Source: Chryseobacterium indologenes (GTDB taxonomy: Bacteria > Bacteroidota > Bacteroidia > Flavobacteriales > Weeksellaceae). Taken from it: DNA of 64,000 nt. The notes under the pieces were generated by a model, which did not search any database, was not told the DNA's origin, and saw only the letters and a program-made list of their open reading frames with translations. Made by a program: the position numbers and the translations under genes. Where the stretch lies: positions 3,410,001-3,474,000 of the forward strand of contig CP065590.1 of NCBI GenBank assembly GCA_016025055.1. The letters are read 5' to 3'. This document shows, piece after piece, positions 1 through 9,460 of the stretch; within the stretch, counting starts at the first letter, position 1, and every line of letters begins with the position of its first letter.

Positions 1-838
1 AGGTGATGATCTCGACCCCTTTTCGATCGGCTTCCTCTGCAGCTTCAATCCAGTATAGTTCTTCTTCTGGAATTTCTACGGCTGCGTTTTCCGTTCGGTA
101 AAGATAAAAATCAGCGTCAGGAGCAGAACCTACGAAAATATTTTCAAGATAGCCTCCAATAGCTCCTAAAATCGCAGTACCATGAGAATTTAAAGTGGTA
201 TTGTAAATATCACCGGTTTTTGTTACAAAATCATAGCCTGCTTTGATCTGATTGTTATTCCATATTTTTGAAAAGGCAGCTCCGGTATTTACTGTCGGAA
301 ATCCGGAATCGATCACGGCAATGGAAATTCCGGTTCCTGTAAAACCTGCTATATGGAGCGGCCTTATATTAACCTGGTCAATCTGTGCGGAACCGGAACC
401 ATAATTGAAATTTGTCAGTATTTTATTGGAAGTTGCCTGATCATCCCACTTGTGAGAAGGAAGCTGTTTGACTGTGGTTGATGCATTTCTGGCAAAACTT
501 TCTACAGACAATACAAAGGGTTGGGTCTGCAAAAGAGTAATCTGGGCAGGAGTTGCGTTTACAGCAGCACCATTGAGCCATTTTGAGTAGTCGGTAACGG
601 TAAAGCCTAAATTCTGGAGATTCTGAATATAAGATTGTTCGATAGGGGCATCCTGGTCATTTAAAGAAATTCCCAGTGTCAGTCGTCTGTTGAGGGACTT
701 TTGCGTCAGCTCTGAAAGAGGGTTGGCAAAGAAGGCTGCTTTATTCGGTTTATCTTTAAAATAGACAAAAACAAGTTCAGTTTGAGCAAATGCACTGGAG
801 TAACCTGTTAAGATACAAAACAATAAAATTTTTTTCAT
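1..838 (-). CDS. S8 family serine peptidase (subtilase), N-terminal part, cut by window edge
   Basis: About 279 residues are visible and the gene runs off the left edge. The start at 838 gives a signal peptide (MKKILLFCILTGYSSAFAQ). A propeptide-like region follows up to about residue 150. The subtilase core then begins: the catalytic Asp lies in IAVIDSGF (about residue 177) and the catalytic His in NSHGTAILG (about residue 219). The serine would lie outside the window. It is probably an exported protease; flavobacterial members often end in a type IX sorting domain, but that end cannot be seen. It is transcribed divergently from the aminotransferase gene at 927. Confidence 0.85.
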   Translation of the reverse strand, partial: MKKILLFCILTGYSSAFAQTELVFVYFKDKPNKAAFFANPLSELTQKSLNRRLTLGISLNDQDAPIEQSYIQNLQNLGFTVTDYSKWLNGAAVNATPAQITLLQTQPFVLSVESFARNASTTVKQLPSHKWDDQATSNKILTNFNYGSGSAQIDQVNIRPLHIAGFTGTGISIAVIDSGFPTVNTGAAFSKIWNNNQIKAGYDFVTKTGDIYNTTLNSHGTAILGAIGGYLENIFVGSAPDADFYLYRTENAAVEIPEEELYWIEAAEEADRKGVEIIT

Positions 839-926
839 AGTATTATTTTGTATAAAGATAAAAACAAAATCAATAAAATTTTTGATAGGATTTTAAATTC
901 CTTATTTTTACAGAAATATTTATTAT

Positions 927-2051
927 ATGAAAAAGATTCAGATGGTTGACTTGCAAAGTCAGTATTACAAAATAAAGAATGATGTAGACAATGCAGTTTT
1001 AAATGTAATGGATTCGGCAGCTTTTATTAACGGCCCTGAAGTAAAGTCTTTCCAGAATGAATTGGAGTCTTATTTAGACGTAAAACATGTGATCCCATGT
1101 GCCAATGGTACAGATGCATTACAGATTGCCCTGATGGCTTTGGACCTTAAAGAGGGAGATGAAATCATTACGGCTGATTTTACTTTTGCTGCAACGGTAG
1201 AAGTAATTCACCTTCTTAAACTGAAATCGGTTTTGGTGGACGTAGACTATGATACCTTCACGATTTCTACTGAGCAGATTAAAAAAGCAATCACTCCAAG
1301 AACAAAAGCGATCATTCCGGTACACATATTCGGACAGTGTGCCAATATGGAAGAGATTTTGAAAATCGCGGAAGAGAATAATTTATACGTTATCGAAGAC
1401 AATGCTCAGGCGATCGGTTCAGAGTATACATTTTCTAACGGAGAGGTAAAACAGGCAGGAACAATGTCTACGGTAGGAACAACTTCTTTCTTTCCATCCA
1501 AAAACTTAGGATGTTATGGAGATGGTGGAGCTATTTTTACCAACAACGATGAGCTGGCTCACCGTTTGAGAGGAATTGTAAACCATGGAATGTATGAAAG
1601 ATACTACCATGATGAGGTAGGAGTGAATTCCCGTTTAGACAGTATTCAGGCAGCAGTTTTAAGAAAAAAACTTCCTCACCTGGATTCTTATAATGAAGCA
1701 AGAAGAAAAGCAGCAGATTTCTATGACGAGGCGTTTGCAGGAAACCCGAATATCCTTACTCCCAAAAGAGCTGAAAATTCTACCCATGTATTTCACCAGT
1801 ATACCTTAAGAATTCTTAACGGGAAACGTAATGAACTACAGAAATTCTTAACTGAAAAAGAAATTCCTGCGATGATTTATTATCCGGTAGCTTTAAGAAA
1901 GCAAAAAGCTTACTTCCAGGAAAGTAATGATGCAGATTTCGTGAATACGGATAAGCTTTTGGATCAGGTAATTTCTTTACCGATGCATACAGAACTTGAC
2001 GAAGAGCAGCTGAAGTATATTACGGATGCAGTGCTTGAGTTTATGGGATAA
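927..2051 (+). CDS. DegT/DnrJ/EryC1/StrS family PLP-dependent aminotransferase
   Basis: 374 residues, full length for the family. These enzymes transfer an amino group to keto-sugars of nucleotide-activated sugars used in surface polysaccharide or glycan synthesis. The N-terminal MVDLQSQYYKIK is typical of the WecE/DegT group. The fold-type I PLP site is visible: the IEDNAQAIGS segment (about residues 157-165) holds the PLP-binding Asp, and SFFPSKNLGCYGDGG holds the Schiff-base Lys (about residue 192). The next intact gene is galE, followed by a methyltransferase and a cytidylyltransferase-like gene, which fits sugar-nucleotide metabolism. The exact sugar substrate cannot be told from the sequence. 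Confidence 0.9.
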   Translation: MKKIQMVDLQSQYYKIKNDVDNAVLNVMDSAAFINGPEVKSFQNELESYLDVKHVIPCANGTDALQIALMALDLKEGDEIITADFTFAATVEVIHLLKLKSVLVDVDYDTFTISTEQIKKAITPRTKAIIPVHIFGQCANMEEILKIAEENNLYVIEDNAQAIGSEYTFSNGEVKQAGTMSTVGTTSFFPSKNLGCYGDGGAIFTNNDELAHRLRGIVNHGMYERYYHDEVGVNSRLDSIQAAVLRKKLPHLDSYNEARRKAADFYDEAFAGNPNILTPKRAENSTHVFHQYTLRILNGKRNELQKFLTEKEIPAMIYYPVALRKQKAYFQESNDADFVNTDKLLDQVISLPMHTELDEEQLKYITDAVLEFMG

Positions 2052-2489
2052 TGAAAAAAGAATATTTAAATTTGGAGCTGTAAGAGCTATTGTATTAGTG
2101 TTAAGTTTTTTAATACTTATCATGACGGGTTTTGCAACTTTTGATGTATATATTCTTTTTAAAAGTGAGGGAGACGTTTTTGTCGGAGGATATTCTGCAA
2201 TAGCTTTATTAGGTTTTATTTATTAAGCTGTATAAGATTAATAATGGTTTTACTAAAATCTTCAAAAAGTATATTTATATTGAATGTGCTTTAACAGTTC
2301 TCTCTTATTTTTATTTTCTCTTATATTAAAGGGAAGAGATCCTACTGAAGCAAGCACTCCTTCATTAAATGATGTAACAATTGTTGGATGTATATATTTA
2401 TAATTACTTTAATAATGGTACTATTTAATAAATTCAGGTACAAAGAACGATATGGAAATATCGAATTTATAGGAAAACATGAAGAATAA
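2051..2489 (+). pseudogene. Broken gene for a small multi-pass membrane protein
   Basis: The stretch between the aminotransferase and galE is coding-like, but in pieces in different frames. An ATG overlaps the upstream stop (TAATG at 2049-2053). With one added A it would read MKKRIFKFGAVRAIV followed by hydrophobic segments (SFLILIMTGFATF, and GYSAIALLGFIY near 2226). A second piece (KLYKINNGFTKIFKK then ALTVLSYFYFLL) lies at about 2224-2330. A third piece (GRDPTEASTPSLNDVTIVG) lies near 2335-2390. A fourth (IFIITLIMVLFNKFRYKERY, ending in HEE) runs to the stop at 2487-2489. Joined, these give a protein of about 146 residues with roughly four membrane segments. I do not recognise the family. 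About four frame changes are needed, so it is either decayed or affected by assembly errors. Confidence 0.5.
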
Positions 2490-3513
2490 AAAAATGGTAA
2501 TACTTGTTACCGGAGGACTTGGATATATCGGTTCTCACACTGTAGTAGAGTTAATGAACAATGACTTTGAAGTAGTTATTGTAGATGATTTATCTAATTC
2601 AGAAAGATTTATTTTAAATAATATCGAGGAAATTACAGGCAAAAAGCCTGTTTTTTATCCCTTCGATTTAAAAAGAAGAGAGCTTCTTACTCAGGTTTTT
2701 GAAGCCCACAACATTGATGGTTGTATTAACTTTGCTGCTTCGAAAGCAGTAGGAGAGAGCCAGGTAATTCCTGTAGATTACTATGAAAATAATTTGTTTT
2801 CTCTGATCAATATCCTTCAGGAGTTTAAAGAAAGAGAAATTTCAAACTTTATTTTCAGTTCATCCTGTACCGTCTATGGGCAGGCTGACAAAATGCCTAT
2901 AGATGAAAATACACCTTTGAAATTACCGGAAAGTGTTTATGGAAAAACAAAGCAAATGGGGGAAGAAATCTTAATTGATTTTGCAAAAGCTTATAAGAGT
3001 AAAATTTCTTTATTAAGATATTTTAATCCCATCGGAGCACATGCGTCGGGAAAAATAGGAGAATTACCAATTGGTGTTCCAAATAATTTAGTACCTTACG
3101 TGATGCAAACTGCTGCAGGAATTCGCGAGCAATTGAATATCTGGGGAGATGATTATCCTACAGAAGACGGTACCGCGATTCGTGATTATATCTATGTAGT
3201 AGACCTGGCAAAGGCTCACGTAGCTGCTTTGAAAAAACTGATAGAAGATCAGTCGGCAGATACTGTGGTCGATATTTATAATCTGGGAACAGGGAAAGGA
3301 TCTTCTGTTTTGGAAGTGGTAAAAGCTTTTGAAAAAGCAAATAATGTAGAAGTTCCTTATCAGATTTGTCCCAGAAGAGAGGGAGATGTTATTGTGGCGT
3401 ATGCCAATCCTGAGAAAGCGGAAAAAGAACTGGGATGGAAGTCAGAAACATCTTTGGAAGAATCTCTAAGGACCGTTTGGGAGTGGCAGAAGTACCTGAA
3501 GACCAGAAATTAA
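2479..3513 (+). CDS. galE: UDP-glucose 4-epimerase
   Basis: Interconverts UDP-glucose and UDP-galactose, the Leloir pathway step that supplies galactose for surface polymers. It is an extended short-chain dehydrogenase. The NAD-binding GGLGYIGSH lies at the N-terminus, the catalytic SSSCTVYG serine/threonine region at about residues 130-137, and the YGKTK pair at about 157-161. The C-terminal substrate part includes DYPTEDGTAIRDYIYVVDLA and LGTGKGSSVLEV. Length 344 is normal. The start at 2479 (MKNKK) overlaps the upstream broken frame; a second ATG at 2494 (MVILVTGG) matches the usual GalE start and is equally possible. Confidence 0.93.
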   Translation: MKNKKMVILVTGGLGYIGSHTVVELMNNDFEVVIVDDLSNSERFILNNIEEITGKKPVFYPFDLKRRELLTQVFEAHNIDGCINFAASKAVGESQVIPVDYYENNLFSLINILQEFKEREISNFIFSSSCTVYGQADKMPIDENTPLKLPESVYGKTKQMGEEILIDFAKAYKSKISLLRYFNPIGAHASGKIGELPIGVPNNLVPYVMQTAAGIREQLNIWGDDYPTEDGTAIRDYIYVVDLAKAHVAALKKLIEDQSADTVVDIYNLGTGKGSSVLEVVKAFEKANNVEVPYQICPRREGDVIVAYANPEKAEKELGWKSETSLEESLRTVWEWQKYLKTRN

Positions 3514-3525
3514 AATACAGAAACT

Positions 3526-4290
3526 ATGGCTTGGAATCCGGAAGTATATGACCAGTTTAAAGAAGAGCGTTCGGCGCCATTCTTTGATTTATTGAAGCTT
3601 GTAGAGTCAAAGACCGGCTTATCTGTGATCGACTTAGGATGCGGAACCGGCGAACTGACCTCAAAGCTTTTGGACTATCTTGAAGATTCTAAAGTATTGG
3701 GAATTGACTCTTCTGAAGAAATGCTTGAAAAAGCAGCTCACTTTGCAACAAGCAGACTGCATTTTGACAAAAGAAGTATCGAAGAACAACTTCATATGGG
3801 TGATACCTATGATCTTATTATTTCCAATGCAGCCATTCAGTGGTGTAGTAACCACAAAGAGCTTTTTCCAAGAATTATCAGTAAAATTAAACCTGGCGGG
3901 CAATTGGCCGTACAGATCCCATCCAATCACGAATATATCGTACACCAGTTATTAAGAAAAATTGCTGGAACAGAACCTTATAAAACAGCTTATAACTCCT
4001 GGGAAAGAGAATATACTGTTTTAAAAGTCGAGGACTATGCCCGAATATTATTCGACAACAAAGGAAGAGAAATCACGGTATTTGAAAAAGTATTCCCTCA
4101 TGTTCTTGAGGATGCCGCAGCAGTATATACATGGGCTTCAGGAACAGCAATGATTCCATATATTGAAAATCTTCCTGATGATTTGAAAGAGCAATTTAAA
4201 AACGATTATAAACAACAATTACAAAACAGCTTTCCTGAATCACCGGTTTTTTATCCCTTTAAAAGAACGTTTATTTCAGCGAAATTTTAA
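3526..4290 (+). CDS. tam: Trans-aconitate 2-methyltransferase-like SAM methyltransferase
   Basis: 254 residues, class I SAM-dependent methyltransferase. The SAM loop is VIDLGCGTGELTSKLL (about residues 34-49), followed by the acidic VLGIDSSEEML strand. The N-terminal WNPEVYDQFKEERSAPFFDLL and the segment NAAIQWCSNHKELFPRI closely resemble Escherichia coli Tam, which methylates trans-aconitate formed as a by-product of the citric acid cycle. It begins 12 bases after galE and is followed 12 bases later by the cytidylyltransferase-like gene, so the three are probably co-transcribed. The link to sugar-nucleotide neighbours is unexplained, so a different small-molecule acceptor remains possible. 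Confidence 0.72.
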   Translation: MAWNPEVYDQFKEERSAPFFDLLKLVESKTGLSVIDLGCGTGELTSKLLDYLEDSKVLGIDSSEEMLEKAAHFATSRLHFDKRSIEEQLHMGDTYDLIISNAAIQWCSNHKELFPRIISKIKPGGQLAVQIPSNHEYIVHQLLRKIAGTEPYKTAYNSWEREYTVLKVEDYARILFDNKGREITVFEKVFPHVLEDAAAVYTWASGTAMIPYIENLPDDLKEQFKNDYKQQLQNSFPESPVFYPFKRTFISAKF

Positions 4291-4302
4291 TTTAATATTA
4301 AT

Positions 4303-4755
4303 ATGAAGACACAAAGAATAGGTATTACATTTTCCTCATTTGATTTATTACACGCCGGGCATATTAAAATGCTTGAAGAAGCTAAAACAGTTTGCGATTA
4401 TTTGATCGTAGGACTTCAGATTGACCCCTCTCACGATCGCCCGAATAAGAACAAACCGAGCCAGACGATTGTTGAACGCTACATCCAGCTGAAAGCTGTA
4501 AATGCGGTAGACGAAATTATTCCTTATTACACAGAAGAAGATCTTTTAGACATTCTGAAATCTTTTGTAATTGACGTAAGAATTATAGGAGACGATTATC
4601 TGGACAGAGACTTTACAGGAAAGAAATACTGTGAAGAAAAAGGAATAGAAATTTTTTATAACAAAAGAGACCACAGGTTTTCTACCAGTGATCTGAGAAG
4701 AAGAATTTATGAAGCAGAGAAGGACAAATACTCCAAGCCTGAACCTGTAAAGTAA
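4303..4755 (+). CDS. Adenylyltransferase/cytidyltransferase family protein (TagD/RfaE-like)
   Basis: 150 residues, a single nucleotidyltransferase domain. The signature FSSFDLLHAGHIKMLEEAK carries the HxGH motif, and the C-terminal FSTSDLRRRI carries the STSxLR-type motif that contacts the phosphates. Relatives couple CTP or ATP to glycerol-3-phosphate, heptose-1-phosphate or similar alcohol phosphates for cell-surface polymers. It is the last gene of the presumed galE-tam group and is followed at once by a strong terminator. The substrate cannot be assigned from sequence alone. Confidence 0.85.
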   Translation: MKTQRIGITFSSFDLLHAGHIKMLEEAKTVCDYLIVGLQIDPSHDRPNKNKPSQTIVERYIQLKAVNAVDEIIPYYTEEDLLDILKSFVIDVRIIGDDYLDRDFTGKKYCEEKGIEIFYNKRDHRFSTSDLRRRIYEAEKDKYSKPEPVK

Positions 4756-4761
4756 ACAGAT

Positions 4762-4799
4762 AAAAAAATCCCGAAAAACAATTTTCGGGATTTTTATTT
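4762..4799. terminator. Bidirectional intrinsic terminator
   Basis: Stem AAATCCCGAAAA / TTTTCGGGATTT with a 3-base loop, T-rich on both strands. It lies between the convergent cytidylyltransferase-like gene and the outer-membrane receptor gene, serving both. Confidence 0.85.
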
Positions 4800-4805
4800 T
4801 TTGAA

Positions 4806-7415
4806 TTACATGGGACCACCCTGTTGGTCGTCACCTGTTTCATTGGAATTGATATCTTTTTTCTTCTTCGGCTGCTCTATTTTTTCTCCTTGTTTAAATC
4901 TGTATGTCAGGGAAATAGAGAATTGTCTTGGCTGCCATTGCATGTAGTTTCTACGGGTATAGTCACTGTTGAAGCTAAATACTTCTCTGCTTCTGGTATT
5001 GAAGATATCCTGGATATTGAAAGATATCGTTCCGTCGCCCTTCCAAATTGTTTTTGAGGCTCCGAAATTCAACGCATACATGTCCTGGGTATTCTGGTTA
5101 GCAGATTTTTGTGCCCCTCTGTAGAATCCTTGCAGCTGCACACTTAACGTTTTATCAAGTTTAAACGTTGTATTAAGACGTGCTCTTGTAGAAAAACCGC
5201 TTCCCGTGAAGTCCATAGATCCTGTTTTTTTAACACCGTTTACATCTGTTGCATCATAATAGGCGATTCCGGTAGTTTTATATCCGAACATATCTAAGCT
5301 CCCCATTATTTTTAACCATGCAAAAGGATCATAGGTAAAGTTGAGGTCCAAACCATATCGATCGTCGTTTCCAAGGTTAATCGGTTTGGTATAGAATACA
5401 CTCATGCTTTCGTCTGGCCTGTATACCAACATTTTGGTGTCATCAGTAGCATGTCTGTAATATAAAGTAGGATTGATCGTAAACTTCTTTCTGGTGATGT
5501 TATAGCCTACCTCATAAGAATCCACATACGATGGGTTCAGGTCAATATTTCCTTCAAAAATATTCTGGCTGTTGCTGTAGTTCGGGAAAGGAACCATAAA
5601 GAATGATCTTGGCCTGTCAATTCTTCGGGAATAATTTACTAAAATCTGATTGTTCTTGGATATATCATAGCTTAAGAATACACTCGGAAACAAATTATTG
5701 TAGTTTTTCGTTTTATCTATAGCCGGTGTATTCGGATTCTGATTGGCATAATTGATCTTCACATTAGAAAGCTCATCCCTTAATCCTAACTGATAACCAA
5801 AGTTGCCGATTTTACTCCTGAACTGAAGATAAAAGGCATTGAAAATCTCACGGTAATCCGTGTTGTTATTATAATCAGGAATGTATTTGTTATTGGAAGT
5901 GCTGCTTACGAAATTATCATAAGTGTTATCATTTACATCCAATCTGTATCCCGCCTCAAGTTTTGAATTTTCTCCTATCGGCAATTCATAATCTGCTTTT
6001 CCAATGATGGTCTTGCTTACAGAATGTCTTCTGGTAATATCCAGTACATCAGGACGCAGATCATTCGTTTCAAGGATATTGGCGCTGTTATTACTTCTGT
6101 TTCTCTGTAAACTTAGTGAAACGGATAAATTCTGTCCTTTGTCATCAAATTTATGATCTAATCCCACATCCCCCTGGAAGGCAAGATTATTGAATAAGCT
6201 CTTAGAGTCCCTTAGTCCGTGAGGGTTAAGAAGACTCCATTTTCCGGCTGTAGTCTGAAGGTCTGCAGGATTATCTCTGTAAAACCTGTAGAAGCTGTCA
6301 TAAGTGTCCAGAAGCTCATTGCCGTCTCCCTCAAAAGTTCTTACCAATCCGGTTAAATTGATGGATGTTTTATCGGAAAGGTCATATACAAATCCTGCGC
6401 TTACGTTGTAATTTTTATTGTAAGTTTTATTGGTGGAGTTTTGAAGTTGATGTACCGGTACATCGTTCGGTTGTTCTCCTTTTATAATATCAGGATAAGC
6501 GAGACTGTGATAGGTTGTTTCAGAATTATTTTTTGTTCTGTTTTCCGTATAGCCACCGCCACCGTTCAAGAACCATGTCCAGTTGTTTTTTCTCCAGCTT
6601 AAATTCGTATTTAGCGCAGTTCTCGGAAAATATCCCAAAGTGCCGACCACGCTACCGTTAAACCCTATTTTTTTATTCTTTTTAAGAATGATATTCAAAA
6701 TACCTGAAGTTCCGCTTGCTTCAAACTTTGAGGATGGGTTGGTGATAACTTCTATTCTTTCAATCTGATCCGCGGGAATACTTTGCAATGCGTTGGCTCC
6801 GTCATCAATTCCCAGCAGGGAAGAAGGTTTTCCATTGATCAAAAACTTCACATTGGTGCTGCCTCTCATAGAAACCGTTCCGTCGGTATCTACAGAAACA
6901 GAAGGCACATTGGTTAAAACATCCTGCAGGCTACCTCCTTTACTTACAATATCCTGTGATGGGTCATAAGTCTTTTTGTCAAGCTCCACTTTATAAGGCT
7001 TTGTTGCCGAAGCAGTGATCACCACTCCCTGCAGTTCCTGTGTTTTACCATCCATGGTTGTAGTGGCCTCAGGTTCTATGGATAAAGCCCCGATATTTCC
7101 GTTGGTCGTAATATTTTTGCTGACTACGTTTTTTTTGTAATCAATAGCTTCTACGGTGATGTCGTATTCTCCTGGAGCAAGCTGCAGTTTATACTGTCCT
7201 TTTTCGTCAGTTAATATCGCATCACTTAAAGATTTGTTTGCTTTGTTACTGAAAGTGACAGAAGCATAGGGTACAGGCTGGTTTTTCTTATTGACAATAG
7301 TTCCTGTGATTCCTGCTTTTTCTTGCGCAAAAGCCATTGCCGCTGCAGAAAGTACTAACGTAAGTCCTAAGGTTTTTCTGGTGAAAATATTGACAATTTC
7401 TGTCTTATTCTTCAT
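4806..7415 (-). CDS. TonB-dependent receptor-type outer membrane beta-barrel protein with carboxypeptidase-like regulatory domain
   Basis: 869 residues. A signal peptide ends near AAAMAFAQ (about residue 31). A CarboxypepD_reg-like domain follows (GITGTIVNKKNQPVPYASV to about residue 110). The plug domain carries LQDVLTNVPSVSVDTDGTVSMRG and IERIEVITNPSSKFEASG. A long beta-barrel of the outer-membrane beta-barrel type 3 kind extends to the end. Asn- and Tyr-rich barrel strands alternate as expected. The charged tail (EQPKKKKDINSNETGDDQQGG) after the last strand is a little unusual, since most barrels end in an aromatic residue. Such receptors take up siderophores, oligosaccharides or peptides across the outer membrane. 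No SusD-like partner lies next to it, so no substrate is proposed. Confidence 0.88.
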   Translation of the reverse strand: MKNKTEIVNIFTRKTLGLTLVLSAAAMAFAQEKAGITGTIVNKKNQPVPYASVTFSNKANKSLSDAILTDEKGQYKLQLAPGEYDITVEAIDYKKNVVSKNITTNGNIGALSIEPEATTTMDGKTQELQGVVITASATKPYKVELDKKTYDPSQDIVSKGGSLQDVLTNVPSVSVDTDGTVSMRGSTNVKFLINGKPSSLLGIDDGANALQSIPADQIERIEVITNPSSKFEASGTSGILNIILKKNKKIGFNGSVVGTLGYFPRTALNTNLSWRKNNWTWFLNGGGGYTENRTKNNSETTYHSLAYPDIIKGEQPNDVPVHQLQNSTNKTYNKNYNVSAGFVYDLSDKTSINLTGLVRTFEGDGNELLDTYDSFYRFYRDNPADLQTTAGKWSLLNPHGLRDSKSLFNNLAFQGDVGLDHKFDDKGQNLSVSLSLQRNRSNNSANILETNDLRPDVLDITRRHSVSKTIIGKADYELPIGENSKLEAGYRLDVNDNTYDNFVSSTSNNKYIPDYNNNTDYREIFNAFYLQFRSKIGNFGYQLGLRDELSNVKINYANQNPNTPAIDKTKNYNNLFPSVFLSYDISKNNQILVNYSRRIDRPRSFFMVPFPNYSNSQNIFEGNIDLNPSYVDSYEVGYNITRKKFTINPTLYYRHATDDTKMLVYRPDESMSVFYTKPINLGNDDRYGLDLNFTYDPFAWLKIMGSLDMFGYKTTGIAYYDATDVNGVKKTGSMDFTGSGFSTRARLNTTFKLDKTLSVQLQGFYRGAQKSANQNTQDMYALNFGASKTIWKGDGTISFNIQDIFNTRSREVFSFNSDYTRRNYMQWQPRQFSISLTYRFKQGEKIEQPKKKKDINSNETGDDQQGGPM

Positions 7416-7547
7416 AGGTTATTTTTTTGTATAAAATCGTGAAGGGATAACCCTAATATTTTAAAAATCTTCAGTGAGTTGATTTATAAAATATTATGAT
7501 TCTTTATTATTTTTCTAACTGTATAAAATTTCAGGTGCTTGCTGAGC

Positions 7548-8571
7548 CTATTTTATATTTTTTGAGTTGAGCCAGTCCTGATAGGCCTTAGCATTCACAG
7601 CGTGTTCTTCCGCACTTGCTGTAAACTTGTGATATCCAAATCTGGCAGGATCGGCACACATAAATATATAATTATTGTTTTCTGCATTTAAAACAGCATC
7701 TACCGAATTTTTATCCACCACACAAATCGGTCCCGGAGGGATTCCTGCATTTGCATAGGTATTGTATGGAGATGGGGTAGACAGATGCTTATATAATACT
7801 CTTTTAATAGGTTCTTTAAAATTAGTCTCCTTATTGATCGCATAGATTACCGTAGGATCAGACTGGAGTTTCATTCCTTTTCTGTATCGGTTCAGGTATA
7901 ATCCTGCAATCGTTTTCATTTCATCTTTTTTCCTCCTGATTCTTTATAGACAATAGAGGCAAGCGCGTAAATCTGATCTCTTGTCAATCCAGACCCTTGC
8001 TCTTTATTTTTTCTTTCACTGGTCCAGAATTCATTGTACTGATCATCAAACTTTGCAAAAAATTCTCTCGGGCTTACCGTCCAGAAAAAATTATAAGTAT
8101 CAATGAAAAAATATTTTTTAAATCTTCAGCATTTTTATATCCTTTCTCCTGTGCAATTCCGTCCAGATCTTTCACAAAATGTAAAGAATCCAATTCTGTT
8201 TTTCTGGTCACTTTACCAATCATCTGGTACATATCTCCGAAATCACCGATTCTGAAGGAATTAGGCGTTTGATTACCGGCTTTAATCATATTGATCAGAT
8301 CTGTATTTCCCTTACCACTCTGGATATGATATCGGCCCGCTTTAAAATGAGCATCAAGACCTTTATCCTTAGCTACTGCTTCAAAAGACTCAATGTCTTT
8401 GATATAAGGAGCTATAGAATCCATGATCTGTTTGAAGTCTGCTTTATGAGAAATCAACACGTAGCCTTCTTTTTCTACATTGCTTCCGTAATATTTATTA
8501 TAAAATCTCAAACCAAAAAATCCTGCCACCACAAAGACAAGCAGAATAACAATGAGAATTGCTTTTTTCAT
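7548..8571 (-). CDS. mltG: Endolytic murein transglycosylase MltG, reading frame broken twice
   Basis: MltG cuts nascent glycan strands at the inner membrane and ends their elongation. The N-terminal piece (8571 down to about 8110) has one membrane helix (AILIVILLVFVVAGFFGL) and a LysM-like region. The middle (TYNFFWTVSPREFF to ALASIVYKESGG) lies in another frame, and the C-terminal piece (7919 down to 7548) carries MKTIAGLYLNRYRKGMKLQSDPTV and the GIPPGPI region. Adding one base near the A/T run at about 8110-8118 and one A near 7925-7931 restores a continuous protein of 341 residues, the normal length, including the catalytic SIVYKES segment. Both breaks lie in homopolymers, so an assembly error is more likely than a pseudogene. 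dapF lies 29 bases upstream. Confidence 0.85.
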
Positions 8572-8600
8572 TCTTATACTATTGATTAAAAGTTTTGTTT

Positions 8601-9368
8601 TTAAAGAAGATCTACTTTACCTCTAAAAACTTGCTTCGCCGGACCCTCAAGCCAAATGTTGTGAAATGAATCTCCATTTTTTTCAGCATACACTTTAAGG
8701 TTGCCGCCTAAAGTTTTAACTTTTACAGAGGTTAGATTGTCATTTTGTAGAAAAGTTAAAGCAGAAGCTGTAACTCCTGTTCCACAGCTGTAAGTTTCGT
8801 CCTCAACGCCTCGTTCATAGGTTCTTACAAAAATTTCATTTTCAGAAATTTTTTCCACAAAGTTCACATTGATCCCGTTTTCTTTATAATTTTCTGAATT
8901 TCTGATCCCGTAGCCATTATCATACACATCATAGTCAGCCAGCTTATCTACATACTTTACGTAATGCGGAGAACCGGTATTAAGAACGGAATCATTTCCG
9001 TCATGAGAAACAGTTTCTACATCAATCATTTTCAGTTTGATAATTCCGTTGTGAATTTCTGCCTCATGCTCTCCGTCTATTGCTATGAATTTGCATCGGT
9101 CTTCGAATATATCCAGGAAGAAAGCAAATGCGACAAGACATCTTCCTCCGTTTCCACACATCGTACTCTCACCGCCGTCAGAATTGTAATACACCATCTT
9201 AAAATCATAATCAGGATCATTTTCCAGCAGAATAAGCCCGTCGGCACCTATTCCAAAACGTCTGTCGCACAATTTTTCAATGATTTTCTTGTCTTTAGGA
9301 AACTGAAGGTCACGGTTATCTACCATCACGAAGTCATTTCCCGTTCCCTGATATTTATAAAATTCCAT
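8601..9368 (-). CDS. dapF: Diaminopimelate epimerase
   Basis: 255 residues. It converts LL- to meso-diaminopimelate, giving the cross-linking residue of peptidoglycan and the precursor of lysine. Both catalytic cysteines are present: Cys71 in ESTMCGNGGRC and Cys195 in ETYSCGTGVTAS. The N-terminal YQGTGNDFVMVDN is characteristic. It is transcribed just ahead of mltG, so two peptidoglycan functions share an apparent operon. Confidence 0.96.
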   Translation of the reverse strand: MEFYKYQGTGNDFVMVDNRDLQFPKDKKIIEKLCDRRFGIGADGLILLENDPDYDFKMVYYNSDGGESTMCGNGGRCLVAFAFFLDIFEDRCKFIAIDGEHEAEIHNGIIKLKMIDVETVSHDGNDSVLNTGSPHYVKYVDKLADYDVYDNGYGIRNSENYKENGINVNFVEKISENEIFVRTYERGVEDETYSCGTGVTASALTFLQNDNLTSVKVKTLGGNLKVYAEKNGDSFHNIWLEGPAKQVFRGKVDLL

Positions 9369-9415
9369 ATTGTTTTTGTCTTAAATGAAGAAACAAAATT
9401 AGTATATTTAAAATG

Positions 9416-9444
9416 AAAAACGAACAGTGTTAACTGTTCGTTTC
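9416..9444 (-). terminator. Intrinsic terminator behind the Gly/Asn-rich lipoprotein gene
   Basis: Perfect 8-base stem CGAACAGT / ACTGTTCG with loop GTTA, flanked by A-runs on the left that become a U-run in minus-strand RNA. It ends the transcript from 10153. Confidence 0.75.
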
Positions 9445-9460
9445 CTTATTTATAATCGTT

